NCBI GenBank assembly: GCA_022376925.1 | Contig: JAIOJX010000026.1 | Location: forward strand, 256,801,330-256,865,329 | DNA from: Tragulus kanchil | Taxonomy: Eukaryota > Chordata > Mammalia > Artiodactyla > Tragulidae | DNA length: 64,000 bases | Reading direction: 5' to 3' | Made by a program: the position numbers and the translations under genes | Shown here: one piece after another, positions 1 to 11,120 of the stretch | How the letters are laid out: each line of letters begins with the position of its first letter | How positions within the stretch are numbered: position 1 is the stretch's first letter | The notes under the pieces: generated by a model | What the model was told of the DNA's origin: nothing | The model's database searches: none | The model's input: the letters and a program-made list of their open reading frames with translations, nothing else

Positions 1-769
1 CTTCCTCAAGTAATTGATAGTTTCTGACTTCCAAATATACAGTTGAAACTTCTTAGCTTGACACTCAGGGCATTCCAGGATCAAAATCCAGCTTAACTGT
101 TATTGTTATTTTCATTATAAAATAAAATTTTTCATGATCTCCCAACACTGATCATGTGTTTACATCTTTGCTTTTTGCAATCTTTGCTTACTCCGTCTCT
201 TTTGCATGTGCATGCCTTCCTCTAGCCCAGCTTCTTGAGATCAAATGCCACTTTACAAAGCTTTACTTAATTCTCCCCCTTGTATTTAGGTATACCTGTT
301 GGTCCTTCCTCTGGCACTTACATTTGACTTTGTGCTACTCTTATTTTCGTATATTTTTCATCGCCTTGTGAGATCATTAGATACATTTTTTGTTCAATTT
401 AGAATTCACTATAGCAACTATTATAATAAGTTTTAATATGAAAGGTATTATAAATATATAAAATTTCAACAAGTCTAAACATTTTATATATCACTGTAAA
501 ATTCTTATTTATCAATGAGTAAGTCTCAGAGTGAAATTCATATTTTTTCCAACTTTTTATCTGAATTCATACTTATTTCATTCACACTTTTTAATCTTCA
601 GAATATTTCTATTGGAATACATCAATAGAACATATTCAGAATGATCTATATACTGAAGGAATAGTCTCAAGACTATTTGCATACTGCTATACAGTTTAAA
701 AATAAAATTACTGCAGAGAATACCTAATGAGTAGTCATCGCTATTAAAAAGAAGTATACGAGAGAAACA
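1..769. other. Unassigned AT-rich non-coding sequence
   Basis: I see no coding exon, RNA gene or repeat family I can name here. The sequence is AT-rich with short A and T runs. The open frames are short, have no recognisable domain and look like chance. Confidence 0.5.
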
Positions 770-1062
770 ACCCTTTTTCTTGTAACGAGCTGATGCTTAA
801 GACTGAGGAATCTACCTGGGGAGTCTGAAAGTGGCCACCTTAAGAAGATAAGCCTACCTGCTAAGGTAGACATACAGAAAGATAAGCTGGGTCCATAATG
901 GCATAGCTGAGCTGCTGCGTTACCAACTCTGAATCTGTTCTACTTGGAGGGGTGGGCTGGGTGGGTATACATATGACTAATCTGGGATCATACGTATCTG
1001 TAAACAACAAAACTCTGTAAAAGTAAAAAGTAAAATAAAAAATTTAAAAAATATTATATAAG
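770..1062 (+). mobile_element. L1 LINE 3' end (UTR and A-rich tail)
   Basis: The last part reads G-rich stretch, then TATACATATGACTAATCTGG, then an AAAAGTAAAATAAA-type tail. The same order occurs at 17625-17834, and a diverged form follows the L1 ORF2 stop at 23988. This places it as the 3' UTR of a 5'-truncated L1. The 5' limit is uncertain, and bases 770-930 may belong to something older. Confidence 0.65.
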
Positions 1063-1364
1063 TTAATGAATTCCTTGTTATAATCAGATTTTTATATTAT
1101 TGTGGGCCCAAACCAAAAATAATGGCACAGGAATTCAGAGAAATGAGTTGATGACAGGCACAAGATCATAGGGAGAGAAAAAGGCAGATGAGGAAAGCAG
1201 AGTCACAGTTAACTTTTAAATTTTATGATCTAGGCTATAGTTCTTTTGATTAGCTGTTAATTTCCTTATTTCTTTGAAAACTACATTCCTGTTTTATTTG
1301 AGTAGGAAATGGATTTCAGGTTCTTAAATTCAAATATGTCTTAAAAAAGAAAACATATCATCAT

Positions 1365-1535
1365 ACTTAATTAATTATCACAATAACTCTGTAAGTAAAA
1401 TATTAGCATTTCCTCCATTTTAAAGATGAGAAAACTGAGAACTGCAAAGCTCATAGGCAAAATCCATGGAAAATTTGAACTTAAACCCAGATGGTCTGAC
1501 TAAAAGCTGTTCTTTTTCACCATGCTAATGTCCTT
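1365..1535 (+). repeat. MIR SINE remnant
   Basis: The stretch carries the MIR core, with a near-match to 'CCATTTTAAAGATGAGAAAAC' followed by a degraded 'aaactgag...caaagctcat...ttgaacttaaacccagatggtctgac'-like end. This is the usual order in mammal-wide MIR elements. It is diverged and ancient. Confidence 0.75.
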
Positions 1536-1924
1536 CCCATTGCATTCATTTTATTGATCATCATAGCCTTTTATCTCCAACTTCTACAGTAACATCAACC
1601 ACATCACTTCTTTGGCTTCACGACAATGAAATTCTTTTCTAGCTCATTACACATTTTGTGCCCCAATTCATTCAATATAGTATAGTTTTTCTTCTTGGAG
1701 TATTTATTAAAGCTGTCTTCCTCTTCCCTCCCTGGTTCACTGGCTACAGGTATTGTTAAAGTTAAGCAAACACCAGAGCACCCAGCTGAGATACACATGA
1801 GTCTGTTTCACACTTAAGATCAAAGCCCTTAGAATCAATAGTGGAGATCATTAGTACTATAATTAAACTAAGTATGATCCTAACTTTGACATCTCCAGCA
1901 TCTTGCCTCTCTTTTCTTTCTCTA

Positions 1925-2035
1925 TTTCAACAAATTTAGTGCATTAATTTATTCAGTGTGTACCAAAGAGAAAAATCCCATCCTTGTCTTTGAGAAGCTT
2001 ATACAGTAGAGGAAAGAAATACATAGACCACTCAA
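1925..2035 (+). repeat. L2-like LINE 3' fragment
   Basis: The wording resembles the L2 3' end: 'caacaaattta...ttattcagtgtgtacc' followed by 'ccttgtctttgagaagcttatacagtaga'-type sequence. It is diverged. The duplicate lies at about 3031-3140 in copy B. Assignment rests on pattern memory only. Confidence 0.45.
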
Positions 2036-2750
2036 AAAAGAAAAACAAATGGCACAAGTTTCCACTCTTTTCAAAAATAGGAAAAGCTGATTCCTACACA
2101 TGGCTTGCCTGATCACTCTCTCTGAAGCTTTGAATTATCTTTTCCCCAGTGACTGTTACCAAGTCTCAATTAGATCAGTTCACCTCAAACTGTAGTGATC
2201 TTTCATATACACTTATATTACAATTGTACTTGGCTAATTTTCCTCCCTGGTCAGAGTTCTTCCTATATCAAAATGTGACTATGAGTTTCTAAATGATAAT
2301 TTGTAATAGTCAAATGATAGAACTGTCTGTCCAGCAACATCAAAGACAAAGGAAGACAGTCCTTGAAAGAATAGAAAGAATAGGTCTTACTAAAATTAAA
2401 AATGAAAATGTATTTCAAGTCAATATTTTCTATATCCTGAACCAGAAACTTGTGAGATTAAGATAAGAATTTGACAAAGATTCATAGACATTTCTCCTTG
2501 GAAATTTCATTCATTTCACTAATCTATCAAGTAAATAAGCTAATTTCATTATTTAAATAATTTGCTAAATAGGCATTGTGGATGTAAAGACAAAAAAGAA
2601 ATGAGTACTAGGTTTTAAATTTGAAGAACAATTCTTTTCATATCAAGTGAAGATTTCTTAAACTCTTTGGTGGACACATTAGCTACTATGTTCTCTTGTT
2701 CTCATTAGTAACTGACAAATGGCAAACTTACTTTGACACACAGTTTCAAT

Positions 2751-2853
2751 AGATCAGCTGGTAAAGAATCCACCTGCAATGCAGGAGACCCCAGTTCAAT
2801 TCCCAGGTCAGGAAGATCCCTTGGTGAAGGGATAGGCTGCCGATTCCAATATT
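2751..2853 (+). mobile_element. Bov-tA SINE, cut at duplication junction
   Basis: It has the tRNA-Glu-type head (GGTAAAGAATCCACCTGCAA, then GCAGGAGACC) of Bov-tA. It stops abruptly at 'ccaatatt', where the duplicated unit ends, so the truncation is not a retrotransposition feature. Confidence 0.9.
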
Positions 2854-3855
2854 TCTCCTTTTGGGCCAGTGAACAACACCAGAGCACCAAGCTGAGATAC
2901 ACATGAGTCTGTTTCACACTTAAGATCAAAGCCCTTAGAATCAATAGTGGAGATCATTAGTACTATAATTAAACTAAGTATGATCCTAACTTTGACATCT
3001 CCAGCATCTTGCCTCTCTTTTCTTTCTCTATTTCAACAAATTTAGTGCATTAATTTATTCAGTGTGTACCAAAGAGAAAAATCCCATCCTTGTCTTTGAG
3101 AAGCTTATACAGTAGAGGAAAGAAATACATAGACCACTCAAAAAAATAAACAAATGGCACAAGTTTCCACTCTTTTCAAAAATAGGAAAAGCTGATTCCT
3201 ACACATGGCTTGCCTGATCACTCTCTCTGAAGCTTTGAATTATCTTTTCCCCAGTGACTGTTACCAAGTCTCAATTAGATCAGTTCACCTCAAACTGTAG
3301 TGATCTTTCATATACACTTATATTACAATTGTACTTGGCTAATTTTCCTCCCTGGTCAGAGTTCTTCCTATATCAAAATGTGACTATGAGTTTCTAAATG
3401 ATAATTTGTAATAGTCAAATGATAGAACTGTCTGTCCAGCAACATCAAAGACAAAGGAAGACAGTCCTTGAAAGAATAGAAAGAATAGGTCTTACTAAAA
3501 TTAAAAATGAAAATGTATTTCAAGTCAATATTTTCTATATCCTGAACCAGAAACTTGTGAGATTAAGATAAGAATTTGACAAAGATTCATAGACATTTCT
3601 CCTTGGAAATTTCATTCATTTCACTAATCTATCAAGTAAATAAGCTAATTTCATTATTTAAATAATTTGCTAAATAGGCATTGTGGATGTAAAGACAAAA
3701 AAGAAATGAGTACTAGGTTTTAAATTTGAAGAACAATTCTTTTCATATCAAGTGAAGATTTCTTAAACTCTTTGGTGGACACATTAGCTACTATGTTCTC
3801 TTGTTCTCATTAGTAACTGACAAATGGCAAACTTACTTTGACACACAGTTTCAAT

Positions 3856-4037
3856 AGATCAGCTGGTAAAGAATCCACCTGCAATGCAGGAGACCCCAGT
3901 TCAATTCCCAGGTCAGGAAGATCCCTTGGTGAAGGGATAGGCTGCCGATTCCAATATTCTTGCCTGGAGAATGCCATGGTTTGTCCATGGGTCACAAAAG
4001 TCTGACATGACTGAGCTACTTTCACTTTCACACTTTC
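3856..4037 (+). mobile_element. Bov-tA SINE with internal deletion
   Basis: The tRNA-Glu-like head is followed by the Bov-A body (TTGCCTGGAGAATGCCATGG) and ends with 'ctgagctactttcacttt'. Compared with the usual Bov-A body it lacks most of the 'gacagaggagcctgg...ctacag' segment. A (TA)n run follows. Confidence 0.9.
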
Positions 4038-4060
4038 AATTTTCAAAAAAGTACATACAC

Positions 4061-4061
<1 letters not shown>

Positions 4062-4100
<39 letters not shown>
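4062..4100. repeat. (TA)n microsatellite
   Basis: A run of alternating T and A lies just after the Bov-tA 3' end. It is copied at 5168-5205 by duplication 2. Confidence 0.95.
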
Positions 4101-4103
<3 letters not shown>

Positions 4104-4478
4104 TAGCTATACTTCAGTTGATATTGAACTAAAAATCTTTTGAATATTGCAGTCACACACAAAAAGGTATCACTAAATAATTCTATTATGTCTTTATAAG
4201 AAACAATGTTTTTAGTGACTTGAATCTTATCAACTTGAACTTGAAGAATTGGCGAATGACAGTGGAAAAAAAGGTAAAAATTATATTAACAGGAATCATA
4301 AGTAAAATGAAACAAAGCATATTGAGAAATAAAAATAAAAACTTCTTAATGCATAAGCAAAATGAAAAAATAAAGGGTAGCAGTCAATATTTTTATACCT
4401 ATGAAAGAAACGTTCATTTTGTAGCTAGAATTAAACTTTATCAAAAATCACTGTCACCATGGAACAATAGTGCAAAAA

Positions 4479-4660
4479 GTGCATGTGTTAGTTGTTCAGT
4501 TGTGTCCAACTCTCTGTGACCACATGGACTGTAGCCCACCATGGTCCTTTCTCCATGGAATTCTCCAGGCAAGAGTGTTGGAGTGGTTTGACATTTCTCA
4601 AATCTGGGTTTCCTGCATTGCAGGTAGATTCTTTAATGTTTGGGCCTTCAGGGAAGCCCC
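4479..4660 (-). mobile_element. Bov-tA SINE, reverse strand
   Basis: Read on the minus strand it runs from a tRNA-Glu-like head (GGGGCTTCCC at 4651-4660) to the Bov-A body and a 'caactgaacaactaac'-type end. It is a complete-length diverged copy. Confidence 0.9.
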
Positions 4661-4961
4661 ACAGAAAAACAATACTTAAACCAATTCTGTAGCGTATCAG
4701 CAGTTTGTAAGTATTTAAAAGCCAATTATTATCCATTGCGCTTTTAATAATTAAAGTATGTGATATAGTAGGTTTTTTCTTTGGCATTGTGGATGTAAAG
4801 ACAAAAAAGAAATGAGTACTAGGTTTTAAATTTGAAGAACAATTCTTTTCATATCAAGTGAAGATTTCTTAAACTCTTTGGTGGACACATTAGCTACTAT
4901 GTTCTCTTGTTCTCATTAGTAACTGACAAATGGCAAACTTACTTTGACACACAGTTTCAAT

Positions 4962-5143
4962 AGATCAGCTGGTAAAGAATCCACCTGCAATGCAGGAGAC
5001 CCCAGTTCAATTCCCAGGTCAGGAAGATCCCTTGGTGAAGGGATAGGCTGCCGATTCCAATATTCTTGCCTGGAGAATGCCATGGTTTGTCCATGGGTCA
5101 CAAAAGTCTGACATGACTGAGCTACTTTCACTTTCACACTTTC
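4962..5143 (+). mobile_element. Bov-tA SINE (duplicate of 3856-4037)
   Basis: Same element and same internal deletion as 3856-4037, carried by duplication 2. It is not an independent insertion. Confidence 0.9.
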
Positions 5144-5166
5144 AATTTTCAAAAAAGTACATACAC

Positions 5167-5167
<1 letters not shown>

Positions 5168-5205
<38 letters not shown>
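5168..5205. repeat. (TA)n microsatellite (duplicate)
   Basis: Copy of the 4062-4100 run, of almost the same length. Confidence 0.9.
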
Positions 5206-5209
<4 letters not shown>

Positions 5210-5584
5210 TAGCTATACTTCAGTTGATATTGAACTAAAAATCTTTTGAATATTGCAGTCACACACAAAAAGGTATCACTAAATAATTCTATTATGTCTT
5301 TATAAGAAACAATGTTTTTAGTGACTTGAATCTTATCAACTTGAACTTGAAGAATTGGCGAATGACAGTGGAAAAAAAGGTAAAAATTATATTAACAGGA
5401 ATCATAAGTAAAATGAAACAAAGCATATTGAGAAATAAAAATAAAAACTTCTTAATGCATAAGCAAAATGAAAAAATAAAGGGTAGCAGTCAATATTTTT
5501 ATACCTATGAAAGAAACGTTCATTTTGTAGCTAGAATTAAACTTTATCAAAAATCACTGTCACCATGGAACAATAGTGCAAAAA

Positions 5585-5767
5585 GTGCATGTGTTAGTTG
5601 TTCAGTTGTGTCCAACTCCCCTGTGACCACATGGACTGTAGCCCACCATGGTCCTTTCTCCATGGAATTCTCCAGGCAAGAGTGTTGGAGTGGTTTGACA
5701 TTTCTCAAATCTGGGTTTCCTGCATTGCAGGTAGATTCTTTAATGTTTGGGCCTTCAGGGAAGCCCC
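5585..5767 (-). mobile_element. Bov-tA SINE, reverse strand (duplicate of 4479-4660)
   Basis: Same element with a one-base difference near the tail (CTCCCCTG against CTCTCTG). It is carried by duplication 2, and its head half appears a third time at 6845-6927. Confidence 0.9.
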
Positions 5768-5890
5768 ACAGAAAAACAATACTTAAACCAATTCTGTAGC
5801 GTATCAGCAGTTTGTAAGTATTTAAAATCCAATTATTGTCCATTGCGCTTTTAATAATTAAAGGATGTGATAAGTAGTAGGTTGTCTTTG

Positions 5891-6399
5891 TAAAAAAATT
5901 ACAAATACAAAAGATGTTAATCATAGCTCTCACAAATTCGACAATTTATTTTCAAAATTCAAACAAATATTTCTAAGCATTTTTTCTATATTTTGTTAAA
6001 GACAATAATTTGAGGTACTATTTTGATTGAACTTTATAGTTCCTATGTTACGGTTTAGTAATTTCTCTTTTTGTGAGTAAGTTCAGAGAATTTATCATGA
6101 AATACAAATCTAAGAAAAAAAATAATGTACAGCCTTACAGATAAAGAAGAGAAATTCCCTATATTCTCTTAAGTTCCATTACTTAAAATAATTCATTTTA
6201 TATTCACTTTGCACCATACGTTTAACTTATACAAATTTTGATTCTCTTTTTACTATCTTATGTTTCACTGTTTTTATCTTTTGCTTTTATAATTATCAGC
6301 AAAACAAAGATCAGAAGTATAGAGATTTCTTATCCTCAACAAAAAGTGGGCAGAGCAAAGAACCTGAATGAAAACATTTGTCTCTATGTGGTTGTGAGA
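5891..6399. other. Unassigned AT-rich sequence
   Basis: No recognisable gene or repeat family. It is duplicated at about 7049-7557. Open frames here are chance products. Confidence 0.45.
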
Positions 6400-6720
6400 T
6401 GTGAGATAATAGAAAATAAATATTGGTCTCCACCCCTGGTCTCTGACACAGGGCTCCTAAACCCTTATAAATTTCTAAATGATGCAACATTCGGTCAGAT
6501 CCTGGATAATTTCTGGATGGGGCTGGTCGCCAGAAAGACCAAGTTCAGACCCCTCATTGTCCAGAGACAGGGGAGAGGCTAGAAATGGAGTTAATAATTG
6601 ATCACTATTACATGAAGAAGCACATATAAAATCCCAATTGTAAAGGATTCTAAGAGTTTCCAGCTTGGTGAACACTTCTGCATGAAGTGCTAGGAAAATA
6701 GCTGATACTTTATAAGGAAC
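6400..6720 (+). mobile_element. Ancient LTR-retrotransposon remnant
   Basis: The run 'ccctcattgtccagagacag', 'gaggctagaaatggagtt', a TATAAAA-like box near 6626, then 'agagtttccagcttggtgaacac' matches from memory the ordered landmarks of an old mammalian LTR. The exact family name is not certain. No paired LTR or internal region is seen, so it is a solo remnant. Confidence 0.6.
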
Positions 6721-6844
6721 CTGCTCATATAGTCACAAATCTGATACCTAGGAAGACCAATCCATTGGTCAATACAAATGATCTGGGCCAAACCAGTTCT
6801 TCTCTGAAAGTGTACTTACAATAGTGAAATACTAAAAGGATATA

Positions 6845-6927
6845 TTGGAGTGGTTTGACATTTCTCAAATCTGGGTTTCCTGCATTGCAGGTAGATTCTT
6901 TAATGTTTGGGCCTTCAGGGAAGCCCC
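6845..6927 (-). mobile_element. Half Bov-tA SINE at duplication junction
   Basis: This is only the tRNA-like half of the element at 5585-5767. The other half is missing because the duplicated unit starts here. Confidence 0.9.
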
Positions 6928-7557
6928 ACAGAAAAACAATACTTAAACCAATTCTGTAGCGTATCAGCAGTTTGTAAGTATTTAAAATCCAATTATTGTC
7001 CATTGCGCTTTTAATAATTAAAGGATGTGATAGTAGTAGGTTGTCTTTGTAAAAAATTACAAATACAAAAGATGTTAATCATAGCTCTCACAAATTCGAC
7101 AATTTATTTTCAAAATTCAAACAAATATTTCTAAGCATTTTTTCTATATTTTGTTAAAGACAATAATTTGAGGTACTATTTTGATTGAACTTTATAGTTC
7201 CTATGTTACGGTTTAGTAATTTCTCTTTTTGTGAGTAAGTTCAGAGAATTTATCATGAAATACAAATCTAAGAAAAAAAATAATGTACAGCCTTACAGAT
7301 AAAGAAGAGAAATTCCCTATATTCTCTTAAGTTCCATTACTTAAAATAATTCATTTTATATTCACTTTGCACCATACGTTTAACTTATACAAATTTTGAT
7401 TCTCTTTTTACTATCTTATGTTTCACTGTTTTTATCTTTTGCTTTTATAATTATCAGCAAAACAAAGATCAGAAGTATAGAGATTTCTTATCCTCAACAA
7501 AAAGTGGGCAGAGCAAAGAACCTGAATGAAAACATTTGTCTCTATGTGGTTGTGAGA

Positions 7558-7878
7558 TGTGAGATAATAGAAAATAAATATTGGTCTCCACCCCTGGTCT
7601 CTGACACAGGGCTCCTAAACCCTTATAAATTTCTAAATGATGCAACATTCGGTCAGATCCTGGATAATTTCTGGATGGGGCTGGTCGCCAGAAAGACCAA
7701 GTTCAGACCCCTCATTGTCCAGAGACAGGGGAGAGGCTAGAAATGGAGTTAATAATTGATCACTATTACATGAAGAAGCACATATAAAATCCCAATTGTA
7801 AAGGATTCTAAGAGTTTCCAGCTTGGTGAACACTTCTGCATGAAGTGCTAGGAAAATAGCTGATACTTTATAAGGAAC
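7558..7878 (+). mobile_element. Ancient LTR remnant (duplicate of 6400-6720)
   Basis: Essentially identical to the first copy and carried by duplication 3. Confidence 0.6.
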
Positions 7879-8040
7879 CTGCTCATATAGTCACAAATCT
7901 GATACCTAGGAAGACCAATCCATTGGTCAATACAAATGATCTGGGCCAAACCAGTTCTTCTCTGAAAGTGTACTTACAATAGTGAAATACTAAAAGGATA
8001 TATTGATTTAAATAAAGATTTCATGTTGAACCAACTACAA

Positions 8041-8223
8041 GTGAAAAATCCTGGAGTGGGAGGGGAGAAAAAGAGATAGGTAGAGAGAAAGAAAAGAAGG
8101 GAGACAGAAAAGGCAGAGATACAAAAAAGAAGAGAGATAATGAGAGAAAGGAAAGAGGAGAGAGAGGGGTTCCAGTGGGTGGTTTTGGAGACAGAAGAAA
8201 AAGAAGAAAGGACAGAAGATGGA
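8041..8223. repeat. Polypurine GA-rich tract
   Basis: Almost 180 bases are mostly A and G (GAGA, GAAA, GGGA units), broken by a short mixed stretch near 8168-8190. It is low-complexity sequence. The reverse-strand open frames across it, rich in Ser, Leu and Phe, are composition artefacts. Confidence 0.9.
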
Positions 8224-8785
8224 AACCATGCATCCTCTGTGAGAGATTAGTTCAGTCTAGGACTTAGTGGTTCCTAATTTCCTTTTTCCATGGGGTATGA
8301 TTGTACTTTATAATCTTAGATGACAATAGGATTCACTCTCATATTCTTATAATATCTACTCCTGTTCAACTCTCATTTTTACTTGAGATATGTAGGTATG
8401 GTTTTCTTTCTCATTCCTCAGTGACCTTTGAGTCATACACAGCAGATGAATATGAAGTTACATTCTGGCTTGGGCAGAGTATAGGCAGGTGGCCAACTAT
8501 TCCACAACTTTCCTATATAAATCCTCCAAAAACTATTCTCTCTCTCTCTATCCTTATTCTCAGTCTTTTGTTGTTGGAGTTGATACTTGAAGCCCAGTGC
8601 CCATTCACCATCTCAGGCCTCATACATGTAAGTTGAGTGACTTATTTTACAATGGGATTCTGGGATCTTTATTGTCATGCTGCTGTTCACTAAACAAATT
8701 TCATCAATACAGCATTTTCTTCTAGTGGCATTAACACTAGGAGGGAAAATACTGAAGCAGAGGATACTCATATGTGTCAAATATA
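8224..8785. other. Unassigned sequence with short (CT)n
   Basis: No family is recognised. A short CT run lies near 8535-8550. A 111-codon open frame crosses the region but has no domain and no coding support. Confidence 0.4.
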
Positions 8786-9130
8786 TCTTATACAAGTTAA
8801 GCATTATGCGAAGTTGGAGAAGGAAATGGCAACTCACTCTAGTATTCTGGCGTGGAAAATACCATGGACGGAGGAGCCTGGAAGGCTACAGTCCATGGGG
8901 TTGCAGAGTCAGGCACAACTGAGTGACTAAGCACATTATGCTAAGTACCTAATACATACTCCTTTTGTTACCTCATTTTACTCTCCAGCAAACTTGTTAG
9001 GTTTGTACCATCCGCACAAAGAAGACTCCTAGTCTCAGCAAAATGAAACAACTTATCAATGATGGCCTAAAGGACTGTAGAAGAGCTAAGGTTTTAACCA
9101 GATTTAATACACATGCCCCTAACTAAATAC
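8786..9130 (+). repeat. MIR SINE interrupted by a BovA element
   Basis: Sequence on both sides of 8815-8933 reads as one degraded MIR: 'gctaagtacctaatacat' followed by 'cctcattttactctccagcaaacttgttaggt', then a worn tail. The interruption is flanked by a target-site duplication, which confirms that MIR is the older element. Confidence 0.6.
8815..8933 (+). mobile_element. Bov-A monomer SINE
   Basis: A single Bov-A body of about 119 bases (GGAGAAGGAAATGGCAACTC to GAGTGACTAAGCA) without the tRNA head. The target-site duplication is CATTATGCGAAGT at 8802-8814 and CATTATGCTAAGT at 8934-8946, with one mismatch. It is inserted in an older MIR. Confidence 0.9.
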
Positions 9131-10221
9131 ACCACAGGACGCCACAGAGAAGACCTACCAGGTACTTTATTTGGTTCCTTGTGTGAAACAATATAAATCT
9201 GTGACACAGATTGAACTGCCATTGATGCATTGTCACACTGAATACAATACTATGTTGAAACAGATTTTAAAACACAGGTATCATTTTTCTAAGACTAACT
9301 TTAATTATTTGTTTAAAAAACATAACTTTGGTCTATTAATGATTCTTTTTGCCATTCAGATAAAACAATCATTAAATACAAACCCAATTTGTGCACTAAG
9401 AAAGATTTGAAACTAACAAAGAGTTTAGCAATAAGATTAAACCCACTGCCAACTGCGTACAAAGATAAATCAAAATGCACTAAAGACAGCAATGTATATA
9501 TAAAACAAGATAATGAGTGCTCAGTGAGCCAGCAAAGGACCCATCAAGGTGAAACCATGCAATAAGTGAAACCGTGCTTGCATAAGGGATAAAAGATTAG
9601 TAACAAAACAAATAATAATGTCAGTAGTATGATACAACATCAGAATTCAGGACAACTGAAAATACTTGACCCATAAAGGAATACATGTCAGAGGAGACCC
9701 AATGAAAAAAAAGGTCAAAAAAGTAAGCTTTTTGAGGGAAACTATCAAAATGGACAGAGATAAACACCACACTCCTTTGCTTCAGAATGACCTAGGGGCA
9801 CTAACCTATCTAGTGCTCTACTCACTTATGTGTAAAGGTAAGAAAGAGTTCTAAGAACAAACTTATATTCTGGGTACACTCTTATTCCCTTACTCTTAGT
9901 GCTTCCATGCAGAGAAACTTTCGTTAGATAGCGCTCTTGGCCTTTCACCCTTCTCCTAAATGCCAATGCTTAAGGTTCAAATTAACAAGTATCATTAGAT
10001 CTATTTACTTGCATCTAAGCCAGATTTGGTTTTCGTCAGTAATAAAATTGACCCAGCTATTTCACTACTCCATTTAATTCTCAATTTATTTCTAAATCAG
10101 GTTGGAAAGAAAAAAGTATTATTTTTTTTTACTTCCTAAAAGTCAACTTGCTAAGATCGATTATATGGGTGTAAATGTGTTTATGTATTTAATACCTTAC
10201 AAGACTTTAAACTGTACATCT
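9131..10221. other. Unassigned AT-rich sequence
   Basis: No recognisable exon, RNA gene or repeat. The open frames (62 to 79 codons) lack domains. The segment just before 10222 reappears in degraded form at the junction of duplication 4. Confidence 0.45.
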
Positions 10222-10299
10222 GATCATTTGTGTATGTATAAGACCTGTTCATTGACATTTACATTAACCCCAACCCTACAGTACATTTGCTATACTTGA

Positions 10300-10889
10300 T
10301 CTTGATTTTCCTGTTTGATTCATGGTTAATAGGTTAACAAATATATAGAATGATCAGTAAGGATTAGAACCTCAGAAAGGTAAAAATTTGCCTGAAGGAA
10401 TACATGGTTGACTAAGCAGGTAGTTATGCCAATCTAATTACATCCTAAGACAGATGTAGAAAGAAAAACAATGAGATTGAAGCATTTATAAAAATAAAAA
10501 TAAATGTGAAGTTGGAATACTAAATTTCCAGAAGAGAATAATCCATTCACATCCTATAATTCCATTAAAATTGTACCAATTCCAACAAAATAAATTCTGT
10601 AATGCTAATGAATCATTTTAATTTATTTTTCAATGCCAAAGAAATTGATGTTATGCTAGAAAGTTTCCTACTTGGGCATGCACATGACAAATTGTCTAGC
10701 TGTCTACTAAGAAAGGGACTATAAAAGGAGATGATTGAATTATAAGAAATAGGCCAAAGTTAAACTAGAGGTTCGGTTTTGACACAAATGAAATTGAAAT
10801 CTCCTTTTCATGTAATATAATACTTGTAATGATGGCCTAATTTCCACAGTCTTTTAAAATATAACAACTTTATGGGCAATAATAAGAGT
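10300..10889. other. Unassigned AT-rich sequence
   Basis: No recognisable feature. It is repeated at about 11374-11962 within duplication 4. Confidence 0.4.
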
Positions 10890-11120
10890 AGCTTATTATC
10901 ACTACAATTACTTAACATGCTCCACATACAGTGCTAAGTGTATGACATCTCATTTGACCTCCCCAAAGCTCTCCAATCTCACACACCTCGTGTCACAGAA
11001 AAGGACAGTCTGGAAAAGGTTATTTTTCCCATGTCTCACGTGTACAAGTGGAAGAGTTGGAATGCAAACCCAGATCACAGATCTGAAGTTTGTGCTCTTC
11101 CCACTTGCCTTATTTAATGC
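10890..11120 (+). repeat. MIR SINE remnant
   Basis: MIR order is visible: 'ccacatacagtgctaagtgt', 'gacatctcatttgacctcc', then 'agagttggaatgcaaaccca' and 'gtgctcttcccac'. It is diverged but long. Confidence 0.75.

Larger units (their letters stand above)
1771..3958. repeat. Tandem duplication 1 (about 1.106 kb unit)
   Basis: Copy A is 1771-2853 and copy B is 2877-3958, in direct orientation and nearly identical apart from small indels. About 23 unmatched bases (2854-2876) sit at the junction. Copy A breaks inside a Bov-tA SINE, while copy B continues through it to the SINE's natural end, so the intact locus is the copy B version. It is chained to the next duplication. Confidence 0.95.
3677..5890. 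repeat. Tandem duplication 2 (about 1.106 kb unit)
   Basis: Copy A is 3677-4782 and copy B is 4783-5890. The first part of copy A is also the end of duplication 1, so a segment of about 280 bases occurs three times, starting at 2572, 3677 and 4783. The last 60 bases of copy A differ from copy B more than the rest does. Confidence 0.95.
5685..8005. repeat. Tandem duplication 3 (about 1.16 kb unit)
   Basis: Copy A is 5685-6844 and copy B is 6845-8005. Copy B begins in the middle of a reverse-strand Bov-tA, leaving an orphan half-SINE at 6845-6927. Small homopolymer losses in copy B (7020-7060) lie near its start. Confidence 0.95.

Noticed and set aside
156..371. Open frame of 71 codons near the window start
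   Set aside because: It has no domain, no codon bias and lies in AT-rich sequence. Frames of this size are expected by chance over 64 kb.
5326..5799. Plus-strand frame of 157 codons
   Set aside because: It enters a reverse-strand Bov-tA. The first copy of the same sequence (4220-4519) is cut short by a two-base difference, which shows that the frame is fortuitous.
1771..5890. Satellite array or tandem gene family
   Set aside because: Units in different places share no sequence, each is present only two or three times, and no gene lies in them.
8021..8233. Reverse-strand Ser/Leu/Phe-rich frames as a secreted or membrane protein
   Set aside because: They translate the complement of a polypurine tract and reflect base composition only.
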